Below, in pieces: positions 1-5,620 of a DNA stretch of 8,848 nucleotides. This DNA is from Thermaceae bacterium (GTDB lineage: Bacteria; Deinococcota; Deinococci; Deinococcales; Marinithermaceae), in assembly GCA_015490435.1 (NCBI GenBank), contig WFXV01000170.1:1-8848 (forward strand). The letters run 5' to 3'. A program made the position numbers and the translations under genes. Within the stretch, counting starts at the first letter, position 1, and every line of letters starts with the position of its first letter. The notes beneath the pieces were generated by a model that worked only from the letters and a program-made list of their open reading frames with translations, was not told the origin of the DNA and did not search any database.

Positions 1-27
1 CGTGAAACCCTTCTTGCTCTTCATCAT
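1..27 (-). CDS. Start of a type IV prepilin-like gene (partial, 9 codons)
   Basis: Only the first nine codons are inside the window; they read M-M-K-S-K-K-G-F-T. A short basic leader ending in Lys-Lys-Gly followed by Phe-Thr is the classic type IV prepilin / pseudopilin (class III) leader, which prepilin peptidase cuts between Gly and Phe and whose new N-terminal Phe is methylated. The usual continuation, Leu-Ile-Glu, lies just beyond base 1 and cannot be seen. The start is well supported: AGGAGGTGA at 42-34 is a near-perfect Shine-Dalgarno site, 9 bases from its GGAGG to the first ATG (27-25); a second ATG follows at 24-22. The gene has the same orientation as the cytochrome bc operon and starts 122 bases after the fbcB stop, with a hairpin between them. 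Such genes serve pili, competence or type II secretion; which one cannot be told from nine residues. Confidence 0.55.
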
Positions 28-62
28 CCTTCGTCACCTCCTAGTGCCCCTTAGGCACCCTC

Positions 63-90
63 AGGGTAGGCGGAGGAGGGCGGCCGTCTA
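63..90 (-). promoter_or_regulatory. Candidate promoter and leader hairpin for the prepilin-like gene
   Basis: On the minus strand, TAGACG (90-85, four of six matches to TTGACA) lies 16 bases before TACCCT (68-63, which fits the TANNNT form of a -10 box). Transcription would start near base 56 and give a leader of about 30 bases with the Shine-Dalgarno site at 42-34. The leader contains a small inverted repeat, GTGCC at 44-48 and GGCAC at 54-58 around a 5-base loop, ending two bases from the Shine-Dalgarno site. The promoter boxes are weak matches and are inferred from spacing only. Confidence 0.3.
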
Positions 91-98
91 CACACGCG

Positions 99-128
99 AC
101 TGGGGGCCCCCCGATGGGGGCCCCCAGT
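99..128 (-). terminator. Perfect 13-bp GC hairpin after fbcB, possible terminator without a U-tract
   Basis: Bases 99-111 and 116-128 are perfect reverse complements around the 4-base loop CGAT. Eleven of the 13 pairs are G-C. The hairpin begins 21 bases after the fbcB stop codon, where a terminator of the bc operon would be expected. However, no T-rich run follows it on either strand, so it does not fit a standard Rho-independent terminator. It may instead be a 3' end stabiliser, a pause or processing site, or a bidirectional structure. The self-complementary decamer G5C5 occurs twice (102-111 and 116-125), so other folds are possible. Confidence 0.4.
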
Positions 129-149
129 TGGGGGGGTCTGTGACCGGGG

Positions 150-1382
150 TTAGCCTTCCTTGCCCCAGATCTGCCGCATCAGCACGTAGGTGACGAACCA
201 AGCGCCCAAGGGGATGAAGATCAGCATCGCCCAGAGCTGGGCGTTGGTCATGCCGAACTCCTCCTTCCAGCCGGCGAAGGTAGCCACGAAGAAGAAGAAG
301 AGGAGCCCCACGGTCACGCTGGTGCGCATGGGGTGCTGGCTGGGGAGCTCGACGTAGCGCATCTTGGTCTTGCGGCCATCGAGGAAGGGAAGGAGCACCG
401 CCACCAGGCCCAAAATCCCCGGGATCAGCACCCCGCCGATGAACTCCGAGGTGATCGAGGCCCCGCCCGGAAGCGGGATCTGCCAGGTGCTCGGGATGAT
501 CTGCAAGATGCCGTAGATCCAGAGGAAGTACCAGTCGGGCTTGAGCGCCGGGGTGCTGGTGCCCGGAGGCCCGTAGACCTCGATCGGGTGGGCGATGATC
601 GCCCCCGCCAGGATGAAGAGCACGCCCAGGTAGAGCAGGAAGAGGATGCTCATCACGCTGATCTGCATGGGCATCATGGGCACGCCGAGAATCTTGCCCG
701 GCGCCACCTCCTCGGCGTACTTGGGCTGGGTGTGCTTCTGCTTGATCATGATCAACATGTGCAGCCCAATGAGCGCCATCAGGAGGAGCGGCAGCCAGAG
801 CACGTGCAGGGCGTAGAGGCGGGGGATGGACTTGAGGGTGGGGTACTCGCCGCCGAAGACCACCTGGGCGATCCAGTCGCCGATGTAGGGAATGCTCTTG
901 CCGATGCCGTAGCCGATCTGGGTGGCGGTCACCGAGAAGGCGTCAAAGGGCAGCGAGTAGCCGATGAAGGCGATGACCACGGTGAGGCCGAGGAGGGCAA
1001 GGCCGAGGAGCCAGTTGAGCTCGCGGGGCTTTTTGTACGCCCCCGAGATCAGGATCCGGAGCAGGTGCAAAAACACCGAGGCCACCATGATGTGGGCGGC
1101 CCAGTGGTGGGCGCTCCGGATCACCTTGCCGAAGGGCAGGGAGTCGATGTAGAGCACCGAGACGTAGGCGGCGGGGAGCTCCTGCCCCTCGTACTTGACC
1201 ATCCGGGTCGAGGGCTCGAAGTTCAGGGTGAGGAAGATCCCGGTGAGCACCAGCACGATGAAGGAGAAGAGGGCGATCTCCCCGAGGAAGAAGGAGTGGT
1301 GCACCGGGAACGCCTTACGCATGAACTTCTTGTTCAGGCGGTCCAGGTCGAGCCGTTCGTCCAACCACTTGTAGACGCTCAT
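150..1382 (-). CDS. fbcB: Cytochrome b subunit of the menaquinol-cytochrome c oxidoreductase (bc complex)
   Basis: This 410-residue integral membrane protein carries the two b haems and the quinol-oxidation (Qo) and reduction sites. About eight membrane helices are visible (near 36-55, 90-111, 124-144, 190-212, 240-262, 315-335, 354-371, 382-402). Haem ligands are His92/His106 and His193/His208. The first pair is 14 apart; the second is 15 apart, as in cytochrome b6 and unlike the 14 of mitochondrial cytochrome b. The Qo motif is Pro282-Asp-Trp-Tyr285 rather than PEWY. The chain is one full-length polypeptide, equal to b6 fused to subunit IV. There is no cysteine, so the covalent extra haem of b6f and Bacillus b6-type proteins is not expected. 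It is the last gene of the operon, 10 bases after fbcF, with AGGAGG at 1394-1389, six bases before the ATG. The family call is secure; the symbol follows the T. thermophilus fbcCDFB naming. Confidence 0.95.
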   Translation of the reverse strand: MSVYKWLDERLDLDRLNKKFMRKAFPVHHSFFLGEIALFSFIVLVLTGIFLTLNFEPSTRMVKYEGQELPAAYVSVLYIDSLPFGKVIRSAHHWAAHIMVASVFLHLLRILISGAYKKPRELNWLLGLALLGLTVVIAFIGYSLPFDAFSVTATQIGYGIGKSIPYIGDWIAQVVFGGEYPTLKSIPRLYALHVLWLPLLLMALIGLHMLIMIKQKHTQPKYAEEVAPGKILGVPMMPMQISVMSILFLLYLGVLFILAGAIIAHPIEVYGPPGTSTPALKPDWYFLWIYGILQIIPSTWQIPLPGGASITSEFIGGVLIPGILGLVAVLLPFLDGRKTKMRYVELPSQHPMRTSVTVGLLFFFFVATFAGWKEEFGMTNAQLWAMLIFIPLGAWFVTYVLMRQIWGKEG

Positions 1383-1392
1383 CCTCTCCCTC

Positions 1393-2013
1393 CTAGACCC
1401 GCGGAGCGCTGGACCTGCGCCCCGCCACCACGCCCACCGGCGAGAGGAAGCCGCCGGCGGCGACCACCTCGCCGTTTTCCACCTTCACCGGCAGCATGGG
1501 GAGCGGCCGCGGCGGGGGGCCGCCGATCACCTTAGCCCCGTGCCGGGGGTCGTAGATGCCCTTGTGGCAGGGGCAGAGGAAGGCCTTCTGGTCGGCGAGC
1601 CACTGGCTCACGGTGCAGCCCAGGTGGGTGCAGATGGCGGAGAAGACCGCCACCCCCTGGTCGGTGTTCTTCCGGGTCTCCTCGTCGTACTCGTCGGGGT
1701 TGAAGCGGATGATCATCGCCAGGTTGTTGCGCTCGCCGTTCTTCACCACGCCGGTCTTCGGGTCTTTGGGCCAGGCGAGCACGAAGGGGCCGCCCAGGGG
1801 CAGCGCGTCCACGGTGATCAGCTTGCCCTTGTCCGGCCCTTCGGCAACCACGAAGCGATCCCCCTCCTTGGGGGGCTCGGACTCGGGGGTGATCTCCTTC
1901 TTGGGCTTGAGCCCCCCCGCCACGAAGAGGGTGGAGAGGGTAGCGAGGCCCAACCCCGCGCCCAGGGAGGCCTGCAGTACGGCTCTACGGGTGGTGCTCG
2001 TCTTGTCCGCCAT
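1393..2013 (-). CDS. fbcF: Rieske [2Fe-2S] subunit of the bc complex
   Basis: This 206-residue protein takes electrons from quinol at the Qo site and delivers them to the cytochrome c subunit. An N-terminal twin-arginine signal-anchor is visible (Arg9-Arg10 followed by a hydrophobic stretch to about residue 34), so it should be exported folded by Tat and stay anchored. Cluster box I is Cys128-Thr-His130-Leu-Gly-Cys133 and box II is Cys147-Pro-Cys149-His150. By family knowledge, Cys128, His130, Cys147 and His150 bind the cluster and Cys133-Cys149 form the disulfide. After His150 comes Lys-Gly where high-potential homologues have Gly-Ser, so the Ser that hydrogen-bonds the cluster is missing; the Tyr of box II (Tyr154) is kept. 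This fits a lower-potential, menaquinol-linked centre. Its ATG shares one base with the fbcD stop (TAATG); GGAGGTG at 2028-2022 lies inside fbcD. Confidence 0.95.
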   Translation of the reverse strand: MADKTSTTRRAVLQASLGAGLGLATLSTLFVAGGLKPKKEITPESEPPKEGDRFVVAEGPDKGKLITVDALPLGGPFVLAWPKDPKTGVVKNGERNNLAMIIRFNPDEYDEETRKNTDQGVAVFSAICTHLGCTVSQWLADQKAFLCPCHKGIYDPRHGAKVIGGPPPRPLPMLPVKVENGEVVAAGGFLSPVGVVAGRRSSAPRV

Positions 2014-2501
2014 TACCAGGGCACCTCCGAGTGTTCTTCCTCAATCAGGACCTCGTCGCCGAGGTAGTACTTCTTGTAGATCGCGAGCAGCACCGCCCCC
2101 ACCAGCATCATCGCGCCGAAGACCGCGCCTTGGGCGGCGGCGCTCACCGGCTCGACGGTGAGGTGGTGGATCATCAGCCGGACGAAGAAGCCGCCGAGAG
2201 CGGCCTCGATCACCGCGAGCAGCACCGCCACCAGGGTCACCGCCGCGCCGGGGGTCGGCACGTGGCGGCCGGGGCGGAGCTCCACGCCCTCGAGCCAGAC
2301 CGAGAAGAAGCCAATGAGCGCGTAGATCAGGAAGAGGGTCGCGAAGGCGACCAGACCGATCTGGCCCTCGGAGAGCGCCTCGTGGGGCGGCTTCCCCCCG
2401 TGGAGGGCGGCGATGTGCTTGCCGTCCAGGTAGGTGGCGAGGTAGAGCGCCACCGAGAAGAGGAGCGCGAAGAAGGGGCCGATGGTGTCGTTTCGGTACA
2501 T
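2013..2501 (-). CDS. fbcD: FbcD-like four-helix membrane subunit of the bc complex
   Basis: This 162-residue protein has four predicted membrane helices (near 7-25, 47-69, 86-108 and 121-141) and a short acidic C-terminal tail (Glu-Glu-Glu at 154-156). No haem-binding CxxCH, cluster motif or other catalytic signature is visible. Identification rests mainly on position: it lies between the cytochrome c and Rieske genes exactly as fbcD does in the T. thermophilus fbcCDFB operon, whose product was reported as a genuine subunit of the isolated complex but has no known function. His112-His113 near the end of helix 3 are the only conspicuous possible metal or haem ligands. It starts nine bases after the fbcC stop, in the same frame, with GGGGAGGG ending two bases from the ATG, an unusually short spacing. 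It may be a structural subunit. Confidence 0.8.
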   Translation of the reverse strand: MYRNDTIGPFFALLFSVALYLATYLDGKHIAALHGGKPPHEALSEGQIGLVAFATLFLIYALIGFFSVWLEGVELRPGRHVPTPGAAVTLVAVLLAVIEAALGGFFVRLMIHHLTVEPVSAAAQGAVFGAMMLVGAVLLAIYKKYYLGDEVLIEEEHSEVPW

Positions 2502-2510
2502 ACCCTCCCC

Positions 2511-3575
2511 CTAGCGAAGCGCCTTGACCTCGTCCTCGCTCACCGGGCCGAAGTCGTTGAGCTTGGCCCGGATGTAGGTGGCGACCGCCGCCACCTGCCG
2601 GTCGCTGAGCTGGGCGAAGGGCGGCATCGCGCCCTTGCCCTTCAGGATGCGATCGATTACGAGCTTCGCGTCCTCGAGATTGGCGTTCCCCTTGAGCGCC
2701 GGGAACATCGGGGCCATGCCGGAGCCGTCCGGCTGGTGGCAGGAGGCACAGTTTTGCATGTAGACCTGCTCGCCTTCGGCGAGGAGCCCCTCGTCCACCG
2801 CCGGGGCCGCGGCCTCCCCGCCGCCGCCGAGGAGCTTCTTCACCTCGTCCACGCTCACGCCGCCGAAGCTGTTGCCGAAGTCGTTGCGGATGTAGGTGAG
2901 GATGGCGGCGAGCTCCTCGGGCGAGAGCTGGTTGAAGGCGGGCATGCCGTTGCCGCCCTTGGTGATCTTTTCGAGCGCCGCCTTCACGTCGGCCACCACC
3001 TGGCTGCCGGCGATGCCGGGGAAGACCCCGGGGAGCCCCTTGCCGTCGGCCTGGTGGCAGGAGGCGCACTGGGCGGCGTAGATCTCCTTGCCCTTTTCAA
3101 AGAGGGCCTCGTCCACCGGGGCGCCGCCGCCGGCCGGGGCCGCCGCCTCGGCCTCCCCGCCGCCCGCGGCCATCTGGGCCGCCGCCTTCTCGGCGGTGGG
3201 GCTCACCGCGAAGAAGACCCAGACCAGGGTCAGGACCAGCACGGTGGAGAGGATGTAAAGCCAGGCGGAGGCCCCCGCCGGGCCCTTGGGCTTGTCGTAG
3301 TCGCCCACGAGCACGTTGAACCGGACCTGGCCCCGCACCCGCTGCCCCTCGTCGATCCCGTCCACGAAGGCGTCGGGGAGGTTGTCCACCTCGAAGGGGA
3401 GCTCCCGCTCCTCGCGGCTGCCGTCTTTGAAGACGGTGACGATGCGGAGGCGGTGCTCGCCGTCGGGAAGCGTACGGGTATCCAGCTCCACCTCGAAGGG
3501 CGGCTGGGTCAGGACCTGGATCGGCTCCTTCGCCTCGTCAACGTAGACCTCGATCCGCTCAACCTTTGGATTCAT
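2511..3575 (-). CDS. fbcC: Membrane-anchored di-haem cytochrome c subunit of the bc complex with N-terminal Ig-like domain
   Basis: This 354-residue protein is the c1-equivalent that passes electrons from the Rieske centre to soluble cytochrome c. Domains in order: residues 1-65 resemble a bacterial Ig-like domain (strand pattern and the Leu-Pro-Asp-Gly-Glu-His turn at 36-41); residues 66-92 look like the first strands of a second such repeat; one membrane helix at about 103-124; an Ala/Gly/Glu linker; two class I cytochrome c domains, with CxxCH at 170-174 and 276-280 and probable axial Met211 and Met317. The two haem domains are internal duplicates: about 40 of 88 positions agree in my hand alignment. 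It is unrelated to mitochondrial cytochrome c1. No signal peptide precedes the single helix and Lys95/Lys97 lie before it, so the N-terminal domain should be cytoplasmic and the haems periplasmic. It is the first gene of the operon; AGGAGGA at 3587-3581 precedes the ATG. Confidence 0.9.
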   Translation of the reverse strand: MNPKVERIEVYVDEAKEPIQVLTQPPFEVELDTRTLPDGEHRLRIVTVFKDGSREERELPFEVDNLPDAFVDGIDEGQRVRGQVRFNVLVGDYDKPKGPAGASAWLYILSTVLVLTLVWVFFAVSPTAEKAAAQMAAGGGEAEAAAPAGGGAPVDEALFEKGKEIYAAQCASCHQADGKGLPGVFPGIAGSQVVADVKAALEKITKGGNGMPAFNQLSPEELAAILTYIRNDFGNSFGGVSVDEVKKLLGGGGEAAAPAVDEGLLAEGEQVYMQNCASCHQPDGSGMAPMFPALKGNANLEDAKLVIDRILKGKGAMPPFAQLSDRQVAAVATYIRAKLNDFGPVSEDEVKALR

Positions 3576-3599
3576 AACCCTCCTCCTAGCTCCTTGCCC

Positions 3600-3630
3600 A
3601 AGATAACAAAGGCGCGGGAGGCCGCACCTT
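3600..3630 (-). terminator. Intrinsic terminator after the transport operon
   Basis: On the minus strand, bases 3630-3622 pair with 3617-3609 to form a 9-bp stem (one G-U pair at 3626/3613) closed by the 4-base loop CCTC. It is followed by T-rich sequence (TTGTTATCTT, including the end of the stem). The stem starts 27 bases after the stop codon of the TIM-barrel gene, so it should end the transport operon. It ends only 13 bases before the Shine-Dalgarno site of fbcC, so it also lies in or right next to the fbc leader. Confidence 0.6.
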
Positions 3631-3635
3631 AGGGA

Positions 3636-3661
3636 AACTTAGCGAAGGATTCTTGGGTCAA
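3636..3661 (-). promoter_or_regulatory. Weak promoter candidate for the fbcCDFB operon
   Basis: TTGACC at 3661-3656 matches five of six bases of a -35 box and includes the stop codon of the TIM-barrel gene. The nearest -10-like hexamer, TAAGTT at 3641-3636, is only 14 bases further on, shorter than normal. Another -10-like hexamer, TGTTAT at 3608-3603 (four of six), has no convincing -35 partner but would give a short leader that avoids the terminator hairpin. The operon must have a promoter in or before this 82-base gap, but I cannot place it with certainty. Confidence 0.2.
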
Positions 3662-4425
3662 ATGTCCCAGGCCGCCCGGATACGGGCCCGGCTTCCCTCG
3701 AGCGCATCCTTTCCGCCCCGCACCTCGAAGGTGGCGGTCTCGGGCAGGCGGCCGGGCTTTAGGCGGGGGAAGGGGATACCCCCTTCGCCTACCGGGAGGT
3801 GCCGGTCCCGGTCGCCCGGGGTGTCGTTTAAGTGCAGGTGGAAGAGCCGGTCCCCGAGCCGGTCGAGGTAGGCGGCGACCCCCGCCTCGCCGCCCTCGAC
3901 GAAGGCGTGGCTATAGTCGAGGCAAAAGCCGTACTCCGGAAAGCGCGCGAGCAGCCGGGCGAGCTCCTCGGGGCCCTGGACGAGGTCGCGCTCATCGAGG
4001 GCGAGGTTTTCCACCGCCACCGGGACGGAAAGGGGGCGGAGGGCGGCGAGCGCCTCCTCCATCCGGGCGAAGGCGGCCTCCACCACCAGCGGGTGGCGCA
4101 CCGGAACGCTCCCGGTGTGCAAGACCGCCACCTCCGCCCCCACCCCCTCGGCGAAGGCGAGGCCGTCTTGGGTGCGCTCGAGCGCCGCCCGGAAGCTCTT
4201 CGGGAAGAGAGAGGCGAGGTTCAAATCGGCGAACGGCAGGTGGACGGTGAGGGGGACGCCGTAGCGGCGGGAGAGCGCCCGGATCTCCTCCGCTCCGGGA
4301 AGTGCGGGCACCGCCTCGAAGAGGTCGAAGGGGAGCTCGAGCCCCATCCCAAGCTCGGCGGCGAGGCGGAAGGCCGCCTCCATGTCGAGCTGCTCGGCGT
4401 CGAGGGGGCTAAAGAAGAACCTCAC
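3658..4425 (-). CDS. Sugar phosphate isomerase/epimerase-like TIM-barrel protein (AP endonuclease 2 family)
   Basis: This 255-residue cytoplasmic protein looks like a xylose-isomerase-like / endonuclease-IV-like TIM barrel (AP_endonuc_2 family). Likely metal and active-site residues appear at barrel-strand ends in the family order: Glu30, His62, His103, Glu139 (in V-E-N), Asp170 and His173 (in L-D-Y-S-H), His196/His198, His209 with Glu214 (H-L-P-V-G-E-G), and Glu234. The V-G-E-G motif is typical of the sugar epimerase/isomerase members rather than of true DNA repair enzymes. The start is GTG, overlapping the stop of the binding-protein gene by four bases (GTGA), with GGAGG at 4434-4430. It is the last gene of the transport operon, so it may act on the imported compound, but the substrate cannot be read from sequence. 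A role in inositol or ketose catabolism is possible. Confidence 0.8.
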   Translation of the reverse strand: MRFFFSPLDAEQLDMEAAFRLAAELGMGLELPFDLFEAVPALPGAEEIRALSRRYGVPLTVHLPFADLNLASLFPKSFRAALERTQDGLAFAEGVGAEVAVLHTGSVPVRHPLVVEAAFARMEEALAALRPLSVPVAVENLALDERDLVQGPEELARLLARFPEYGFCLDYSHAFVEGGEAGVAAYLDRLGDRLFHLHLNDTPGDRDRHLPVGEGGIPFPRLKPGRLPETATFEVRGGKDALEGSRARIRAAWDI

Positions 4426-5615
4426 CGCGCCTCCAACGCCTTCCGCTGGGCCTCCTCGAGCGCCACCTTCGGGTCTACCCCGCCCTTCACGCTCTTCTCC
4501 AGGGCCTCCTCGAGGTAGACCCGCCAGACCACGAACTCCGGCACCCGGGGCCGGGGCACGGCGTAGGCGAGCTGCTCGAAGGCGGCCTTGCGGTAGGGGT
4601 TTTCGGCGTAGAAGTCCTCGAGGTAGGGAAGGGCGCTCCTTCGCACCGGCACGTAGTAGCTCGCCTCCACCCAGCGGGCGATGTTCTCGGGCCGCATCAA
4701 GAACTTCCAGAACGCGACCGCCCCCGCCACCTGCCGCTCGCTCGCGCCCTTCAGGACCACCAGCTGGGCCCCGCCCATCGGCACCTTGCCGCCGGGCTCC
4801 CGGGGCACCGGGGCCACCCCTAGGTCGAAGGCGAAGGAGTAGTTCTCGGCCGCCGGCCAGTTGGCGATGGAAGCGAAGACCATCATCCCCTTGGTGCGCA
4901 CGAAGTCGAGGAGGGCGAACTGGGCCTCGGCGAGCCGCCGGGGGATCAGGGTGCGGGCCCGGGCCATGCGGTGGAGCATCGAGAGCGCCTCGACCGCCTC
5001 CTTGGAGTCGAAGTTGGGGCGGCCGTCCTCGGTGACCAGGGAGCCGCCCCGGCTCGTCACCATGGCCTCGAAGGTCCAGGACTCGAGCACCGCGATGTAC
5101 CCTTTTCGCCGCCGATCGGAGAGCCTCTTCGCCGCCGCCTCGAACTCGGCCCAGTTCTTGGGGGCGGCCACCCCCCGGGCTCGGAAGGCGCTCGCGTTGT
5201 AAAAGAGCACCGGGGTCGAGGTATTGAAGGGCAGGCCGTAGCGCCGCCCGTTCATCACCCCGTAGGCCCAGACCGCGGGGTAGAAGTCGGCGACCGTCTT
5301 CTCGTCGAGGCCGAGCCGCCCGTCGAGCGGCACCGCCCGCCCCTCGGCGACGAGCCGGGGGAAGAAGGCGATCTCGGCCTGGAAGAGCACCGGCTGGGTG
5401 CCGGTCCTAAGGGCGGCGATCAGCCGGGTCTCGGCCTCGCGGTAGTCGCCGACGTAGCGGGGTACCACTTGGAACTCGTTCTGTTCGGCGTTGAAGGCCT
5501 TGGCGAAGGCCTCGATCTGGCGCCCGGCGGGCCCGTCCATCGCGTGCCAAAACGGCACCTCGACCTGGGCACTCGCGAACCCGAAGAGGAAAACGAGGAA
5601 GAAGAGCTTCCGCAT
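4422..5615 (-). CDS. UgpB-like ABC transporter solute-binding protein
   Basis: This 397-residue protein belongs to the family 1 extracellular solute-binding proteins and is most like E. coli UgpB, the glycerol-3-phosphate binding protein. A signal peptide (Met1-Arg-Lys, then a hydrophobic run, with probable cleavage after Ala-Ser-Ala16) directs it to the periplasm. There is no cysteine at all, so it is soluble and not a lipoprotein. UgpB-like stretches include P-F-W-H-A-M at 21-26, Gly-Asp-Tyr58, the loop L-P-F-N-T-S-T-P-V at 128-136, Ser249 and Gly-Gly-Ala at 281-283; several match ligand-pocket positions of UgpB in an alignment made from memory. The substrate is therefore plausibly glycerol-3-phosphate or a glycerophosphodiester, but a sugar is not excluded. 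It starts five bases after the permease stop; AAAGGA at 5629-5624 overlaps that stop codon. It is shorter than UgpB (438 residues). Confidence 0.88.
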   Translation of the reverse strand: MRKLFFLVFLFGFASAQVEVPFWHAMDGPAGRQIEAFAKAFNAEQNEFQVVPRYVGDYREAETRLIAALRTGTQPVLFQAEIAFFPRLVAEGRAVPLDGRLGLDEKTVADFYPAVWAYGVMNGRRYGLPFNTSTPVLFYNASAFRARGVAAPKNWAEFEAAAKRLSDRRRKGYIAVLESWTFEAMVTSRGGSLVTEDGRPNFDSKEAVEALSMLHRMARARTLIPRRLAEAQFALLDFVRTKGMMVFASIANWPAAENYSFAFDLGVAPVPREPGGKVPMGGAQLVVLKGASERQVAGAVAFWKFLMRPENIARWVEASYYVPVRRSALPYLEDFYAENPYRKAAFEQLAYAVPRPRVPEFVVWRVYLEEALEKSVKGGVDPKVALEEAQRKALEAR

Positions 5616-5620
5616 GGTTC

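Noticed and set aside
2..193. A 63-codon plus-strand frame starting at GTG, covering the intergenic region
   Set aside because: It runs through the GC hairpin and into the antisense of fbcB, has no ribosome binding site, and is antisense to a better-supported prepilin start.
333..1535. A 400-codon open frame on the plus strand opposite cytochrome b and Rieske
   Set aside because: It is a mirror of fbcB/fbcF with the same low-complexity composition (many His, Asp, Glu, Gln) and no domain or ribosome binding site.
2896..3081. Repeated stretches in the cytochrome c gene as a DNA repeat element
   Set aside because: The similarity follows the codons of two homologous haem domains and is a protein domain duplication, not a mobile or regulatory repeat.
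2031..3632. A 533-codon open frame on the plus strand opposite fbcD and fbcC
   Set aside because: It lies antisense to clearly coding, motif-bearing genes. Its product is rich in His, Glu, Arg, Gly and Val with no recognisable domain, which is typical of the complement of GC-rich codons.
3597..3657. A 7-bp inverted repeat, CCCAAGA at 3597-3603 and TCTTGGG at 3651-3657
   Set aside because: The arms are 47 bases apart and short, so chance is likely. The nested 9-bp hairpin followed by T-rich sequence explains the region better.
3658..4425. The TIM-barrel protein as endonuclease IV (DNA repair)
   Set aside because: It has the shared metal-site pattern, but the V-G-E-G motif and the operon context fit the sugar isomerase/epimerase branch better than Nfo.
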